Assembly (NCBI GenBank): GCA_038317095.1
Contig: JBBQBB010000007.1
Coordinates: 1 to 64,000 of the forward strand
Direction of reading: 5' to 3'
Length of the DNA: 64,000 nucleotides
Source: JAGXTF01 sp038317095
Lineage (GTDB): Bacteria > Bacteroidota > Bacteroidia > NS11-12g > UBA955
The notes under the pieces were generated by a model, which was given only the letters and a program-made list of their open reading frames with translations, was not told the DNA's origin and did no database searches. The position numbers and the translations under genes were made by a program. Shown in pieces: positions 16,393 through 26,400 of the stretch. Every line of letters begins with the position of its first letter. Position 1 is the stretch's first letter.

Positions 16393-19107
16393 ATGCATAG
16401 ATTAAGCCGATCCAAAATTATTTTAAGCATAATAGCGGTTGGAGTATCTTTTATTTCAAATATTTACGGCCAGTCCACTCGAATACTTGCGAAAATGCCA
16501 TTCCAAGATTCCCTGATTTTTGGTGGTATTAACAATGCCGCTGAAGCAGATGAAGCGTTTACCCAATTCCGTTTATCAAAAAATTTGAAACAATATGGAG
16601 GCTGGAAATGGTACGCCAGATTTTTAAATGAATACGGACAAAGAACAAATCCAGACGGGAGTTTGCCTGCTGCTAATGAATACTTCAATGTTGTAAAGGA
16701 AGTGCACTCCCCAGCAGTTCAAAACCGCGCTTCGAATGGGTGGTATCCATTGGGTCCTTTTAACCGTCCTTTTAGTGCTGGAGGGCTTAATAGTTATGGA
16801 ATGGCCAGGGCAAATTGCATTGCTTTTGATCCAATAAATGCCGGCACTTGGTATTCAGGTTTTGGTCAGGCAGGTATTTGGAAAACGATAGACACCGGCA
16901 AAACTTGGACCGAGGCTAGCAATGGCCTCCCTATTTTGCGTATTAGCGATATTGCCATTGATCCCAATAATCCAAATATTTTGTATTGTTGTCTTGGTGA
17001 TTTCGAATATTGTGAAGTGTCTTTATTGAGCATGGATAGGAAAAGAAATACGCATTTTGGGCTTGGAATATATAAATCAACTGACGGTGGAAACTCATGG
17101 CAACCTACCGGTTTAAGTGCAAGTTTGACGGATTTTGATGGCTCCTTATTTCGCAGGGTATTTGTAAACCCAAAAAACAGTAACGAACTTGTGGCAGCAG
17201 GAATTTCGGGAATTTATAAAAGTTACAGTGGGGGTTCGACTTGGTCAAAAGTAAGCAATGCCACCATTGGAGATTTAGAAATAAATGAGTCAAATGCCGA
17301 TATATTATATGCTGCTGGAAGGTGGATGGAATTTTCCAATACCGGAGCAGCGGTGATATTAAAAAGTTATGATTTTGGCAAAACTTGGCAAACTTTAAAT
17401 GTTCCGTGGAATACAACAAACGCCGTAACTCGTGTTGAACTTGCTACAGCACCGTCAGATAGCAATTATATTTATGCAGCTTGTGCAGGAGGAAATGGGG
17501 GTGAGTTGTACGGTTTTTATCTGTCTAAAAATGCAGGTAAAACCTGGAATAAGGTATTTAAATATGGGTATAATTTATTGTCAAATTCACCAGAAGATTC
17601 TATTCAAGCAGGTTATAGCCAGGGGAAATATGATCTTGCACTTTGTGTCCATCCGGATGATAAGAATAAAATTTATCTTGGAGGAATTCAAACACTTTTT
17701 TCTAAAAATGGTGGGGCTGATTTTGCTTACGCATATAGCGACAAAAATCATGTAGATGAACACCAATTTAAAATTCATCCCAAATTAAAAACTTGGATTT
17801 TGTGCAATGATGGGGGTATTTACACACAACCGATTGATCCTGTAATTACAAGTTTTGATGATGCCTTGGTGAATATTGTACACGATTGTACTTCAAAGTT
17901 TCTTTGTAACAATATGAATATAGGCAGTTATTACAAGGTGGGAATTTCTACTTATGATACGTCAGCCTATGTATCAGGTGCCCAAGATAACGGCACGATA
18001 GTGGGGAATAACTGGGCCTTTGCCAGTGGAGGTGATGGCATGGATTGCAGCATACTTACAGATGAACTTATCACCTCTTCACAATATGGATCTTTTTATT
18101 ATTTCCAAGGCGGAAATTATGATGGCTCCATATTTTCATCAAATCCGTATGAAGGCAAGGGTGAATGGACAACGCCTGTTTTTGTTGATGAATTGCTGGA
18201 TGCAAAAGGACATATATCCAGTATGCAAAATGTATATTTATTGTATTCAGAATTGGTAGACATTAACAATGGATTTTCACCACTTTCTTCCTTTGGATCC
18301 AATCGGGTGGGCACAGCAATGGATATGAGTAACGCAACAAATGGTATGGCATATTTTGCGAAAAAACCATACAATGGAGGCAGTATTTCAGGTAAATTAT
18401 GGCGTTGGGATATTAGGAATAATATGTGGACTGATGTAAGCGCTGGGCTACCTGATTCTCTTTATACCACAGATATTGCTGTAAATAAGAAAAACGATTC
18501 CTTCGTTTATATTACATATTCAGGATTTATAAATGATAAAAAAATATTCCGAAGTACAAATTCGGGTTTGTCATGGCAAAACATCTCTGCAAATCTCCCA
18601 AACATGCCGGTAAACACTGTAGTTTGTGATTCTGCTGATGCAAACAATGCTATTTATATTGGCACTGATGTGGGCGTTTATATGCGAAACGATACCATGA
18701 AAAACTGGCTATATTATTCTAAAAATATGCCAAATGTAATTGTAAGTGATCTGAAAATTCACCCCCTGAACCACCGGCTGGTGGCAAGCACATTCGGCAG
18801 GGCACTATGGGCCTATGATTTGCCACATTCTATTAAAAAGACGGATCGAATTAAATTGTATTACACCGTGGATAATTTTAAAATAGAAAATCCAGCTAGG
18901 GGTTTTTTAAATATTAAATGTAATGTGCTTTCTGTGGAATCTTTTGAAGCCGACCTTTTGAATCAAGTCGGACAGAAGGTGATGAATTTGTCTATTATTA
19001 GAGGTGAAAACAGTGTTCCAGTATCGACCTTAAAAAGGGGAATTTACTTCCTCAAAATATATACAGAAAATGAAACTGTGCTAGTTGAAAAAATAGTGCT
19101 GGAATAA
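16393..19107 (+). CDS. BNR/sortilin-type propeller protein with T9SS sorting domain
   Basis: A 904-residue secreted protein. Residues 1-26 are a signal peptide ending near IYGQ. The body holds many Asp-box (BNR) turns: DTGKTWTEAS, STDGGNSWQPT, YSGGSTWSKVS, DFGKTWQTLN, NAGKTWNKVF and NSGLSWQNIS. These mark a VPS10/sortilin or glycosidase-like beta-propeller. The last 75 residues, beginning with the strand NFKIENPARGFLNIKC and ending KIYTENETVLVEKIVLE, form a type A T9SS sorting domain. Asp boxes alone do not show catalysis; binding to glycans or polymers is as likely as hydrolysis. The gene stands alone with its own promoter box. Confidence 0.9.
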   Translation: MHRLSRSKIILSIIAVGVSFISNIYGQSTRILAKMPFQDSLIFGGINNAAEADEAFTQFRLSKNLKQYGGWKWYARFLNEYGQRTNPDGSLPAANEYFNVVKEVHSPAVQNRASNGWYPLGPFNRPFSAGGLNSYGMARANCIAFDPINAGTWYSGFGQAGIWKTIDTGKTWTEASNGLPILRISDIAIDPNNPNILYCCLGDFEYCEVSLLSMDRKRNTHFGLGIYKSTDGGNSWQPTGLSASLTDFDGSLFRRVFVNPKNSNELVAAGISGIYKSYSGGSTWSKVSNATIGDLEINESNADILYAAGRWMEFSNTGAAVILKSYDFGKTWQTLNVPWNTTNAVTRVELATAPSDSNYIYAACAGGNGGELYGFYLSKNAGKTWNKVFKYGYNLLSNSPEDSIQAGYSQGKYDLALCVHPDDKNKIYLGGIQTLFSKNGGADFAYAYSDKNHVDEHQFKIHPKLKTWILCNDGGIYTQPIDPVITSFDDALVNIVHDCTSKFLCNNMNIGSYYKVGISTYDTSAYVSGAQDNGTIVGNNWAFASGGDGMDCSILTDELITSSQYGSFYYFQGGNYDGSIFSSNPYEGKGEWTTPVFVDELLDAKGHISSMQNVYLLYSELVDINNGFSPLSSFGSNRVGTAMDMSNATNGMAYFAKKPYNGGSISGKLWRWDIRNNMWTDVSAGLPDSLYTTDIAVNKKNDSFVYITYSGFINDKKIFRSTNSGLSWQNISANLPNMPVNTVVCDSADANNAIYIGTDVGVYMRNDTMKNWLYYSKNMPNVIVSDLKIHPLNHRLVASTFGRALWAYDLPHSIKKTDRIKLYYTVDNFKIENPARGFLNIKCNVLSVESFEADLLNQVGQKVMNLSIIRGENSVPVSTLKRGIYFLKIYTENETVLVEKIVLE

Positions 19108-19109
19108 TA

Positions 19110-19514
19110 TTATTGTTTCTCTTGGCACATTTCTACCAAAACCCTATTGGTGCTTTTGGGATGAAGGAAAGCGATGCGTTTGTTGTCTGCCCCATCTTTG
19201 GATATTTTATTGATTAATTCAAATCCATCTCCGGATTTATTTATTAATTCCGCATCAATATTTTCCACTTCGAAAGCCAAATGGTGAACTCCTTCACCGT
19301 TTTTCTCTATAAATTTGGCAATGGGACTTTCAGGATTTGTAGCTGCGAGCAATTCTATTTTAACATTCCCCACTAGAAAAAATGAGGTTGTAACACCTTC
19401 GCTTTCTACCCCCTCTCGTTTGTAGGGTGCGCTGCCTAATAGTTGGGTAAACAAGGCTTCGGATGTTTCTAGATCTTTGACTGCAATACCTATGTGTTCT
19501 AGATTTTTAATCAT
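19110..19514 (-). CDS. mce: methylmalonyl-CoA epimerase
   Basis: A 134-residue glyoxalase-fold protein. The metal ligands are visible: His in LEHIGIAVKDL, Glu in KIELLAATNP, His in GVHHLAFEV and Glu in RVLVEMCQ. The enzyme converts (S)- to (R)-methylmalonyl-CoA between propionyl-CoA carboxylase and methylmalonyl-CoA mutase. Neither partner gene is in the window. It overlaps the upstream lipoprotein gene by 4 bp, so translation is coupled, although no functional link is evident. It is convergent with the BNR gene with only 2 bp between the stops. Confidence 0.93.
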   Translation of the reverse strand: MIKNLEHIGIAVKDLETSEALFTQLLGSAPYKREGVESEGVTTSFFLVGNVKIELLAATNPESPIAKFIEKNGEGVHHLAFEVENIDAELINKSGDGFELINKISKDGADNKRIAFLHPKSTNRVLVEMCQEKQ

Positions 19515-20149
19515 TTGTATTTGATGGTCATTTTTATTACGTCTGTTGATTTATCAATTGCACCTAAAGTTGAATTGAAAACAAGGGTATTTCTTTTAAC
19601 TATTGCGTCTGCGTTACTGGTTTTTTTAACTTTTGACGGCACTGTTATTTTTAGATTGTATTTGACGTCAGCCATCATTGTTTTTGTCATTTCATTGTTT
19701 TCAACATCACCGTCACCTTGGGTCAAAGGATTGATGCCAATGTCCAAAATGGTAAACTTGCCTTTTTGCCAAATGTATTTATCTTTTTTGCCTTCTTCCT
19801 TCATTGCCGTGTTTAAGGCGGTAATATTGTTAAATTCAAATCCCACTGTGTATTCACTTGTACTTTGGTTCGAGGAATATTGCACATTTTGTAACCCAGG
19901 GATAATTCTGAATTTGTCTGCTGTTTCCTTTAAGGATTTCAACATGCCCAAATGAAAAGAATCAACTCCGCCTTCAGCAGCTTTAGCGCTGTCGGTTTTT
20001 AATGCTTCCATCATGGTTTTGATTTGACTTAAATTCATAGTTACCTGGTATGTACCACCTCCGGTTTTGGAAATGCTAATTTCCTCGGAAATATCAAAAC
20101 AGGAAGTTAAAAGTAAGCTGCAAAGTATAATTCCTAAAATTTTATTCAC
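19511..20149 (-). CDS. lipoprotein of unknown function
   Basis: A 212-residue protein with a lipoprotein signal ending in LLTSC (Cys17). The mature start FDISEEISISKTGGGTYQVTMNLS is a two-strand pattern seen in Bacteroidota lipoproteins of unknown role. The rest shows alternating strands and amphipathic helices, with no catalytic motif. It overlaps the mce start by 4 bp and is divergent from iscS. Confidence 0.75.
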   Translation of the reverse strand: MNKILGIILCSLLLTSCFDISEEISISKTGGGTYQVTMNLSQIKTMMEALKTDSAKAAEGGVDSFHLGMLKSLKETADKFRIIPGLQNVQYSSNQSTSEYTVGFEFNNITALNTAMKEEGKKDKYIWQKGKFTILDIGINPLTQGDGDVENNEMTKTMMADVKYNLKITVPSKVKKTSNADAIVKRNTLVFNSTLGAIDKSTDVIKMTIKYK

Positions 20150-20264
20150 ACCGCAAATTTAGGCTGTTTAACAAAAACTTATCTTATTTTAAAATTTCTA
20201 GGAAAATCTACCTGTTATTGATAGCTATTACCGTAATTTGCAGTTTAGAATCAATCTAAATAAA

Positions 20265-21479
20265 ATGCTAAAACTTCCTGTATACCTAGATAATAATGCA
20301 ACAACGCGCGTAGATCCTCGTGTTTTTGAAGCCATGACCCCCTATTTTTTGGAGGATTTTGGGAATGCTGCAAGCCGAAATCATCCCTTTGGATGGAAAG
20401 CGGAGGAAGCCGTTGACTATGCACGGGAGCAAATTGCAGTGCTAATAGGCGCCAATGAAAAGGAAATTATCTTTACAAGCGGGGCGACAGAAAGTAACAA
20501 TTTGGCCCTAAAAGGCGTTTTTGAGATGTATGCCGAAAAAGGAAAGCATATAATTACTGTGGTAACAGAGCATAAAGCAATTTTAGATACGTGCAAACAC
20601 CTTGAAAAAGTAGGTGCAGAAATTACATATTTGTCGCCAACAGAAGATGGAATGATTACATTGGCTCAAGTGGAAGAGGCCATAAGGCCAGATACCATTT
20701 TAGTTTCTATAATGTTTGCCAACAATGAGATAGGTACAGTGCAACCGATTCGCGAAATTGGTGCTTTGTGCAAGTCCAAAGGAGTGTTGTTTCACACAGA
20801 TGCCACCCAGGCTGTAGGAAAAGTTCCGGTGGATGTGATAGCGGATAATATAGATTTATTGAGCATGAGTGCCCACAAAATGTACGGTCCTAAAGGGATT
20901 GGGGCATTGTATGTGCGCCGTAAAAATCCACGTGTAAAAGTAACTGCACAAATGGATGGTGGTGGCCACGAAAGGGGCATGCGAAGTGGAACTTTAAATG
21001 TTCCTGGCATAGTAGGTTTGGGCAAAGCTTGCGAAATTGCAAGATTAGAAATGGCTGAAGACGCCGCACGCACCAGCAAATTTAGAGACAAATTGGAAAC
21101 TGAATTGTTAAAATTGGAAGAAAGCTATGTAAATGGAAACAGGGAGCATAGACTACCCAACACCACAAACATTAGTTTTAAATATGTTGAAGGAGAAGGT
21201 TTGATGATGGCAATTAAGGATATCGCAGTTTCTTCGGGCAGTGCTTGTACTTCAGCGTCTCTTGAGCCAAGTTATGTTCTAAAAAGTTTGGGTTTGGACG
21301 ACGAATTGGCGCATTCTTCCTTGCGTTTCGGACTCAGTCGATTTACAACTGAAGAGGAAATTGATTATGCAATTAAAACCGTTTCAGAGGCAGTAACCCG
21401 TTTAAGAGAAATGAGCCCTTTGTGGGAAATGTTTAAAGAAGGTATTGATTTAAAAAGTATAGAGTGGGCAGCGCATTGA
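20265..21479 (+). CDS. iscS: cysteine desulfurase IscS
   Basis: A PLP enzyme that takes sulfur from cysteine for Fe-S clusters. The start chosen is ATG 20265 (MLKLPVYLDNNATTRVD), giving 404 residues; a TTG further up at 20238 falls in a promoter-like sequence. Visible features are the N-terminal LDNNATT, TSGATESNN, the PLP-lysine loop SMSAHKMYGPKG, the HTDATQAVGK strand and the active-site Cys loop SSGSACTSASLEPSYVL. The long C-terminal helices and loop length fit the IscS/NifS group rather than SufS. It heads an isc cluster with iscU and iscA-like genes, interrupted by a broken four-helix-bundle gene. Confidence 0.96.
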   Translation: MLKLPVYLDNNATTRVDPRVFEAMTPYFLEDFGNAASRNHPFGWKAEEAVDYAREQIAVLIGANEKEIIFTSGATESNNLALKGVFEMYAEKGKHIITVVTEHKAILDTCKHLEKVGAEITYLSPTEDGMITLAQVEEAIRPDTILVSIMFANNEIGTVQPIREIGALCKSKGVLFHTDATQAVGKVPVDVIADNIDLLSMSAHKMYGPKGIGALYVRRKNPRVKVTAQMDGGGHERGMRSGTLNVPGIVGLGKACEIARLEMAEDAARTSKFRDKLETELLKLEESYVNGNREHRLPNTTNISFKYVEGEGLMMAIKDIAVSSGSACTSASLEPSYVLKSLGLDDELAHSSLRFGLSRFTTEEEIDYAIKTVSEAVTRLREMSPLWEMFKEGIDLKSIEWAAH

Positions 21480-21510
21480 GAATTTAAGGGTTAAGAATTG
21501 CGATTTTAGA

Positions 21511-21885
21511 GTGTTGGAAGATAGAAAAAACAACCAGGATGTTTCCACTGAAATGATTGCTAGATTCAAAAAGTTGAGTTTAGGAATACTGGATTTTTGC
21601 GGACAATTGCCAAAACACCCTGTTACTTTTAGCTTGCAAGGTCAACTAATTCGTTGTGGAACCTCATGTGGTGCAAATTACCGCGCTGCCTTAAGAGGAA
21701 AATCTAGGGCAGATTTCATAAATAAACTGAAAATATCGAAATAAGAGTTGGACGAATCGCTTTATTTTATTGACCTTTTCAGCGATTATTTTCCGGAAAT
21801 GAAGGAACTGGCAAAAACATTGTCGATCGAAGGAGATTCACTTCTTAGAATTATTGTTAAGTCAATAAACATTTCTAGAAACTAG
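21511..21885 (+). pseudogene. four-helix bundle protein (S23/IVP family), nonsense-broken
   Basis: The frame starts at GTG 21511 (EDRKNNQDVSTEMIARFKK) and matches the start of the small four-helix bundle family related to the 23S rRNA intervening-sequence protein, including the conserved LIRCGTSCGANYRAAL block. It reaches a TAA at 21742-21744. The same frame then continues with ELDESLYFIDLFSDYFPEM and more helix to a TAG at 21883-21885. That is just what the family has after the KLKI helix, so one substitution has made a stop codon and no frameshift is present. The product would be cut to 77 residues without its last helices. The gene sits between iscS and iscU with TTAA-rich flanks, as if inserted there. 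These proteins have no firmly known function. Confidence 0.82.
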
Positions 21886-21918
21886 TATTGTTTAGAATGA
21901 ATCCAAATAGTATATTTG
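21886..21918 (+). promoter_or_regulatory. candidate promoter for iscU
   Basis: TTG at 21888-21890 and TATATTTG at 21911-21918 have a 20-bp spacer, a good match to the Bacteroidota -33/-7 pattern. The ATG of iscU is at 21958. It would let iscU and the iscA-like gene be made apart from iscS, past the broken gene. Confidence 0.6.
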
Positions 21919-21957
21919 TACCAGTAATTAACACTTAACACTAAACCCTAAACTCCA

Positions 21958-22374
21958 ATGGCTTACAGCGAAAAAGTAATCGACCACTATACACACCCGC
22001 GCAACGTGGGAACTTTAGACAAAGCGAACAGCAATGTAGGCACTGGCCTTGTGGGCGCACCAGAATGTGGCGACGTAATGCGTTTGCAGATTCAAGTGAA
22101 TCCAATAACTGGCGTAATAGAAGACGCAAAGTTTAAAACTTTTGGTTGTGGCTCTGCCATTGCTTCGAGCTCTTTGGCCACAGAATGGTTGAAAGGCAAA
22201 TCTATAGATGAGGCTTTGACCATAGACAATATGGACATAGTGGAAGAATTGGCATTGCCTCCTGTGAAAATCCATTGTTCTGTTTTGGCTGAAGATGCAA
22301 TCAAAGCTGCAATAAACGATTTCCGGACCAAACAGGGTCTTGAAGCAATTGTTGATACTAAAAAACACTATTAA
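21958..22374 (+). CDS. iscU: Fe-S cluster scaffold IscU
   Basis: A 138-residue scaffold on which IscS-derived sulfur and iron form a cluster. The start MAYSEKVIDHYTHPRNVG is typical. The three cluster-binding Cys are in GAPECGDVM, FKTFGCGSAIASSS and PVKIHCSVLAEDAI, and the HscA-recognition LPPVK is present. It is 11 bp before the IscA-like gene. The interacting chaperones HscA/HscB are not in the window. Confidence 0.96.
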   Translation: MAYSEKVIDHYTHPRNVGTLDKANSNVGTGLVGAPECGDVMRLQIQVNPITGVIEDAKFKTFGCGSAIASSSLATEWLKGKSIDEALTIDNMDIVEELALPPVKIHCSVLAEDAIKAAINDFRTKQGLEAIVDTKKHY

Positions 22375-22385
22375 ATTTATATATT

Positions 22386-22733
22386 ATGGAAGTAGAGGCA
22401 AGTTCAATAACCATAACAGAAAGGGCTATGGCCAAAGCCAGACAACTTATGGAGGAAGCTACTATCAGTCAGCCTGAATATTTTATGCGTGTGGGCGTAA
22501 AGGGTGGTGGATGTTCTGGTTTAACTTATGAGTTGGATTTTGACAACGAAAGTCGCCCCGGTGATATGAACTTTGGTGATGATCAGCTTAAGATCGTTTG
22601 TGATATGAAGAGTTTTCTTTATTTATGTGGAACGGAATTGGATTTTACAGATGGTTTGAATGGGAAGGGTTTTAATTTTATCAACCCTAATGCCACGCGC
22701 ACCTGCGGTTGCGGCGAAAGTTTTGCAATTTAG
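22386..22733 (+). CDS. iscA: HesB/IscA-type Fe-S assembly protein
   Basis: A 115-residue A-type carrier that takes clusters or iron to target proteins. The three family Cys are seen in KGGGCSGLTYEL and in the C-terminal TRTCGCGESFAI. The start ATG 22386 is supported by the family start (ITITERAMAKARQLM). It ends a short isc run with iscS and iscU. The symbol marks the A-type family; a SufA/ErpA role is equally possible. Confidence 0.93.
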   Translation: MEVEASSITITERAMAKARQLMEEATISQPEYFMRVGVKGGGCSGLTYELDFDNESRPGDMNFGDDQLKIVCDMKSFLYLCGTELDFTDGLNGKGFNFINPNATRTCGCGESFAI

Positions 22734-22807
22734 TAGTGTTAGATTTAATATCAAGCCGTCGGGTGACATTAGTTGCACCGGTATTGGTTTTGAAGCGTTA
22801 ACTTCGT

Positions 22808-23197
22808 ATGCTTATGTCAGAACAAATCTATATTGCCGAATTACACAACGACCATACCTTATGGTTGTCTGAACTCAGTTTAGGTAAGGACCAGCTTAAA
22901 AGCTATCAAAATCGGTTGGAGGAAGTAGCTAAGGCCAACACGGGAAACGATGTTTTGGCATTGGTGGAACAATTTCAAAACCGTTTTATTCGAGAAAATG
23001 AGGTCATTGATATTTTGCTGCATGATATTAGAGCAGATGAATCTACAATATCTGCATCTGCAGCGATTAACAATGTAGCTACGGATCGCAGAAAGGTTAG
23101 CGATAACGATGATTTGAGAAGCAGAATGGTGGATTTTAGAAAAATCTTTGATGACCTAAAGATGGAATTTATTCGATTTTTGGCCAAAACGTATTGA
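22808..23197 (+). CDS. small coiled-coil protein of unknown function
   Basis: A 129-residue soluble protein, acidic and almost wholly helical. ATG at 22814 (MSEQIYIAELHNDHTLWLSEL) is as good a start as 22808. There is no signal peptide, no Cys and no known motif. Heptad-like runs at residues 30-60 and 100-125 suggest a helical hairpin. It lies 74 bp after the iscA-like gene and may share its transcript; the sequence gives no hint of a job in Fe-S work. A terminator follows. Confidence 0.7.
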   Translation: MLMSEQIYIAELHNDHTLWLSELSLGKDQLKSYQNRLEEVAKANTGNDVLALVEQFQNRFIRENEVIDILLHDIRADESTISASAAINNVATDRRKVSDNDDLRSRMVDFRKIFDDLKMEFIRFLAKTY

Positions 23198-23218
23198 ATT
23201 TATTTTTTTAGCTTAAGG

Positions 23219-23243
23219 ACAGCAATTTATTGCTGTTTTTTTT
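23219..23243 (+). terminator. intrinsic terminator
   Basis: ACAGCAAT (23219-23226) and ATTGCTGT (23229-23236) form an 8-bp stem followed by a run of T. It ends the isc-side transcript. Confidence 0.85.
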
Positions 23244-23449
23244 GGAATTTCAAAAAAAAACAAACGTTAGTTAGTTGAAATCGAATACAAAGCAGGCGAT
23301 AATTGTAGTAATCCTATTATAGAATCATCAATTTCTATTTATTTGAATCGTTTCAGAAGTGAAGCAGGGTAAGGGAAATTTGATTTATTTTAAAAATTGT
23401 GTTGGTTTTTCAAAAAGATTGATAAAATTGTCAATCCAATTAAAAGTCT

Positions 23450-26400
23450 ATGAATAGAAATTACAATTCGTTTAAAGTATGTGCTTTAGTTACCCTCCTT
23501 TCTTTTTCCATCCTTACTGCAAGCGCACAACCAGGAGTAATTAGAACACAATTGGTTTCGGGTACCTCCACAGATTATTCGCTTGCAGCGAAAGGTAATT
23601 TTCTTCAATATACAGCGCAGGCAAGCAGTTCCGCCGCTGTGGGTAGAACTTGGTCTATAGGCACAGGCAGTGCAGGATCTCCCTCTTTTACAACCAACTG
23701 GCGCCCGGTGAGTGGAAGTGGCACGCAAATATTAATACCAGGGTTTAACCAATTCATAACCCCTGCAGCAGGAAGTCCACCAACGTATGGTTCAGCAACT
23801 TATAACGCCAGTAGCGGTGGCACAGATGGAACATTACCAGCAATAACTTCAGGGCGGTATTATACTTTTAACGTATCCAAAAAATCTACCTCTGGAACAC
23901 CTGTAAATGAAAATATGGCGGTTCTAGAGACAAATTTTAACCCAGTTTCAATCAGTTCGGTTAATAGGGCTGCTTCCACTATTTTTACCAATAGTGCCGC
24001 TTTAATTACGATTACAACGGGTGCAACACCAGCCGTGGGCGAAAATTTTTATTTGCGTTATTCAACTTCTTCTACTTTCGCAACAAGTACTGTTGTGCAA
24101 TTTAAAATGACAGGTGCAGCTGGTGAAGCCGCAATTCCTTGTCTTACAGGCACGGTTTATTATTATGTTTATTCTTCCAATCTTTCGTTGGCTCAAATAA
24201 ATGCCGCAGTTACTTCTTTCGGTCAAGATGCGCATGATATGGTAACCTTAAATTTAGACAACAATAGCGGAAGTAATTATAATTATAGTGTAACTAGCGG
24301 AACCAATTTTACAGGATTTTATGCTGTGCCCTCTACTTGTTATGCAACCATAGCATCCTTTGTATCTGCGTTAAATTCTGGAACTGTAACTGGTGGGGTT
24401 ACTTTACTGGTGCAGGCGGGCTATACAGAAACTGCCACGGCGGGTGGAATTAGTTTAACAAAATCAGGGACATCCACCAATAAAATTGTTTTCCGAAAAA
24501 TAGGTGTTGGGGCCAACCCTATATTGTCTGCTGGCGCAGGCAGCCAAGCGAGCAATTTAAGTACCACCGCATTGGATGCTATTTTTAAAATTAGTGGTGG
24601 AGACTACATCACCATAGATGGAATTGATTTAAGGGAAAGTGCCGGCAATACAACATCTACAACGCAAGCAGAATATGGATATTTGATAGGATCTGTTGCA
24701 GTAACTGATGGAGCACAATATGATACGATTCGCAATTGTAAAATAACTTTAAATAAAACAAATGCATCTACTGGCGGTGCCACTGGAATATGGATGGGAC
24801 AGCATTATGTAGGTTCTTTTACGGCTATTACTGCAGTTTCTGTTGCAGGTGTAAATCAATATTGTGCATTTATTGCCGATACAGTTGAAAACGTAACAGT
24901 AGGAATTGGTATTTTAGGAAGTACAACTACTACCTATTATGGCACGGGAAACAATGCATCCAATTGCACCATTCGTAATTTTGGTGGTGGTACAACCACC
25001 CAAGCCAGTGGTATTATTTCTCAATATCAAATTGTTCAAACTTTTAACAACAACAGGATAGCCAATATGGAAAACGGCGGTATATCGGCTACGGGTATAT
25101 TGTACGGTATTTATCCATTCAATAATTTATTGGCCACTTCTGTTGTTTCTATGAATAACAATATTGTGCTTTTGGATAATAACAGTGTCAGCACAACCTT
25201 TGGTTTGTACAATACTACAACTACAAATGGGATTTCTAATTTTAACAATAATACTATTTACTTCACATTGCGAAGTACTGGTGCAGGTTATGGTGTATAC
25301 GTTACGGGTACTACGTCAAAGGCATATATTACAAACAATACATTTGGAGTTCGCCAAATGTCTACGGGCGCGGTATATGGTTTCTTTAATGCAGGTGTAA
25401 CTGGTTTGCTGCGTATTGCAGGCAATACCATTACTGGTTGTGATTTTAGAACTGCAACCAACGGAACTGTGAGTGGAATCAATTATTTCATTTACAATGC
25501 ATCTATACTTGTTATTGGCGATACAATAACAAACAACCTAATTTATAACAATTCATTTTACAGCACAGGTACAACCTATTTTATATTCAATTCTGCCAGC
25601 ACGGTTTCCGGTATTTTGGTGCAAGGAAACCAAATTTATAACAATGTAAATCCCACCAGTGGTGCTTGGTATTATTATTATAATGTAAGCAGCTCTACAA
25701 GCGGAAATTCTGCAGTATTGAACAATGTAATAAGAGACAATAAGTCTTTGGGTCAAATGTATGGGATTTATGAAAGCACCGCAGCAGGGCATAATAGGTT
25801 AATACAATATAATAAATTTTATGGCAACCGTTGCAATTCAGTAATGTATGCCATTTACTCAGTTAGCGGAAGCACAGCGCTGCACTCGCACAATGAAATT
25901 TATAATGATACATGCAATAGCACATTTTGGGGTATTTACGGTTTTTCAAATTCTACCACCGCAGGCACGTATTGGAATGCCTACAAAAATACAATTCGCA
26001 ATATTGTAAATTTTAGCACAACAACCTATGGTATTTATTTGGCAAGCACTACCTTGGTAGCCAATATACACCGCAATAAAATCTCGGATTTGTTTTCTCT
26101 GTCTTCTTTTACTGGAACATCACCCATCGTAGCAGCAATTTGGGCAGCGTCGGGCAATACCGTAAATATTAACAACAACGTAATAGGCCGCTTATACGCT
26201 TCACTCGGCGGCACTACGGTTGGCGGAACTACCCCAAGCGCATCCTATGGTTATCCTTTGGTTGGCATTTATATAACGGGTGCAACAGCATGCAATGTTT
26301 ATTATAATACAATATACTTAGACAATACAACCTCGTCTGCTTTCGCTGCAAGCACCGCCGGGATTTGGATGAACGCATCCTCTGTTTTTAATGTTGAAAC

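Noticed and set aside
21742..21744. TAA read-through or reassignment as explanation for the broken frames
   Set aside because: TAA is the normal stop of many intact genes here (for example IscU and the giant protein), and no context signal for recoding is seen.
22660..22872. 70-codon frame bridging iscA-like and the next gene
   Set aside because: It overlaps the conserved Cys end of the IscA-like protein in another frame and has no family pattern.
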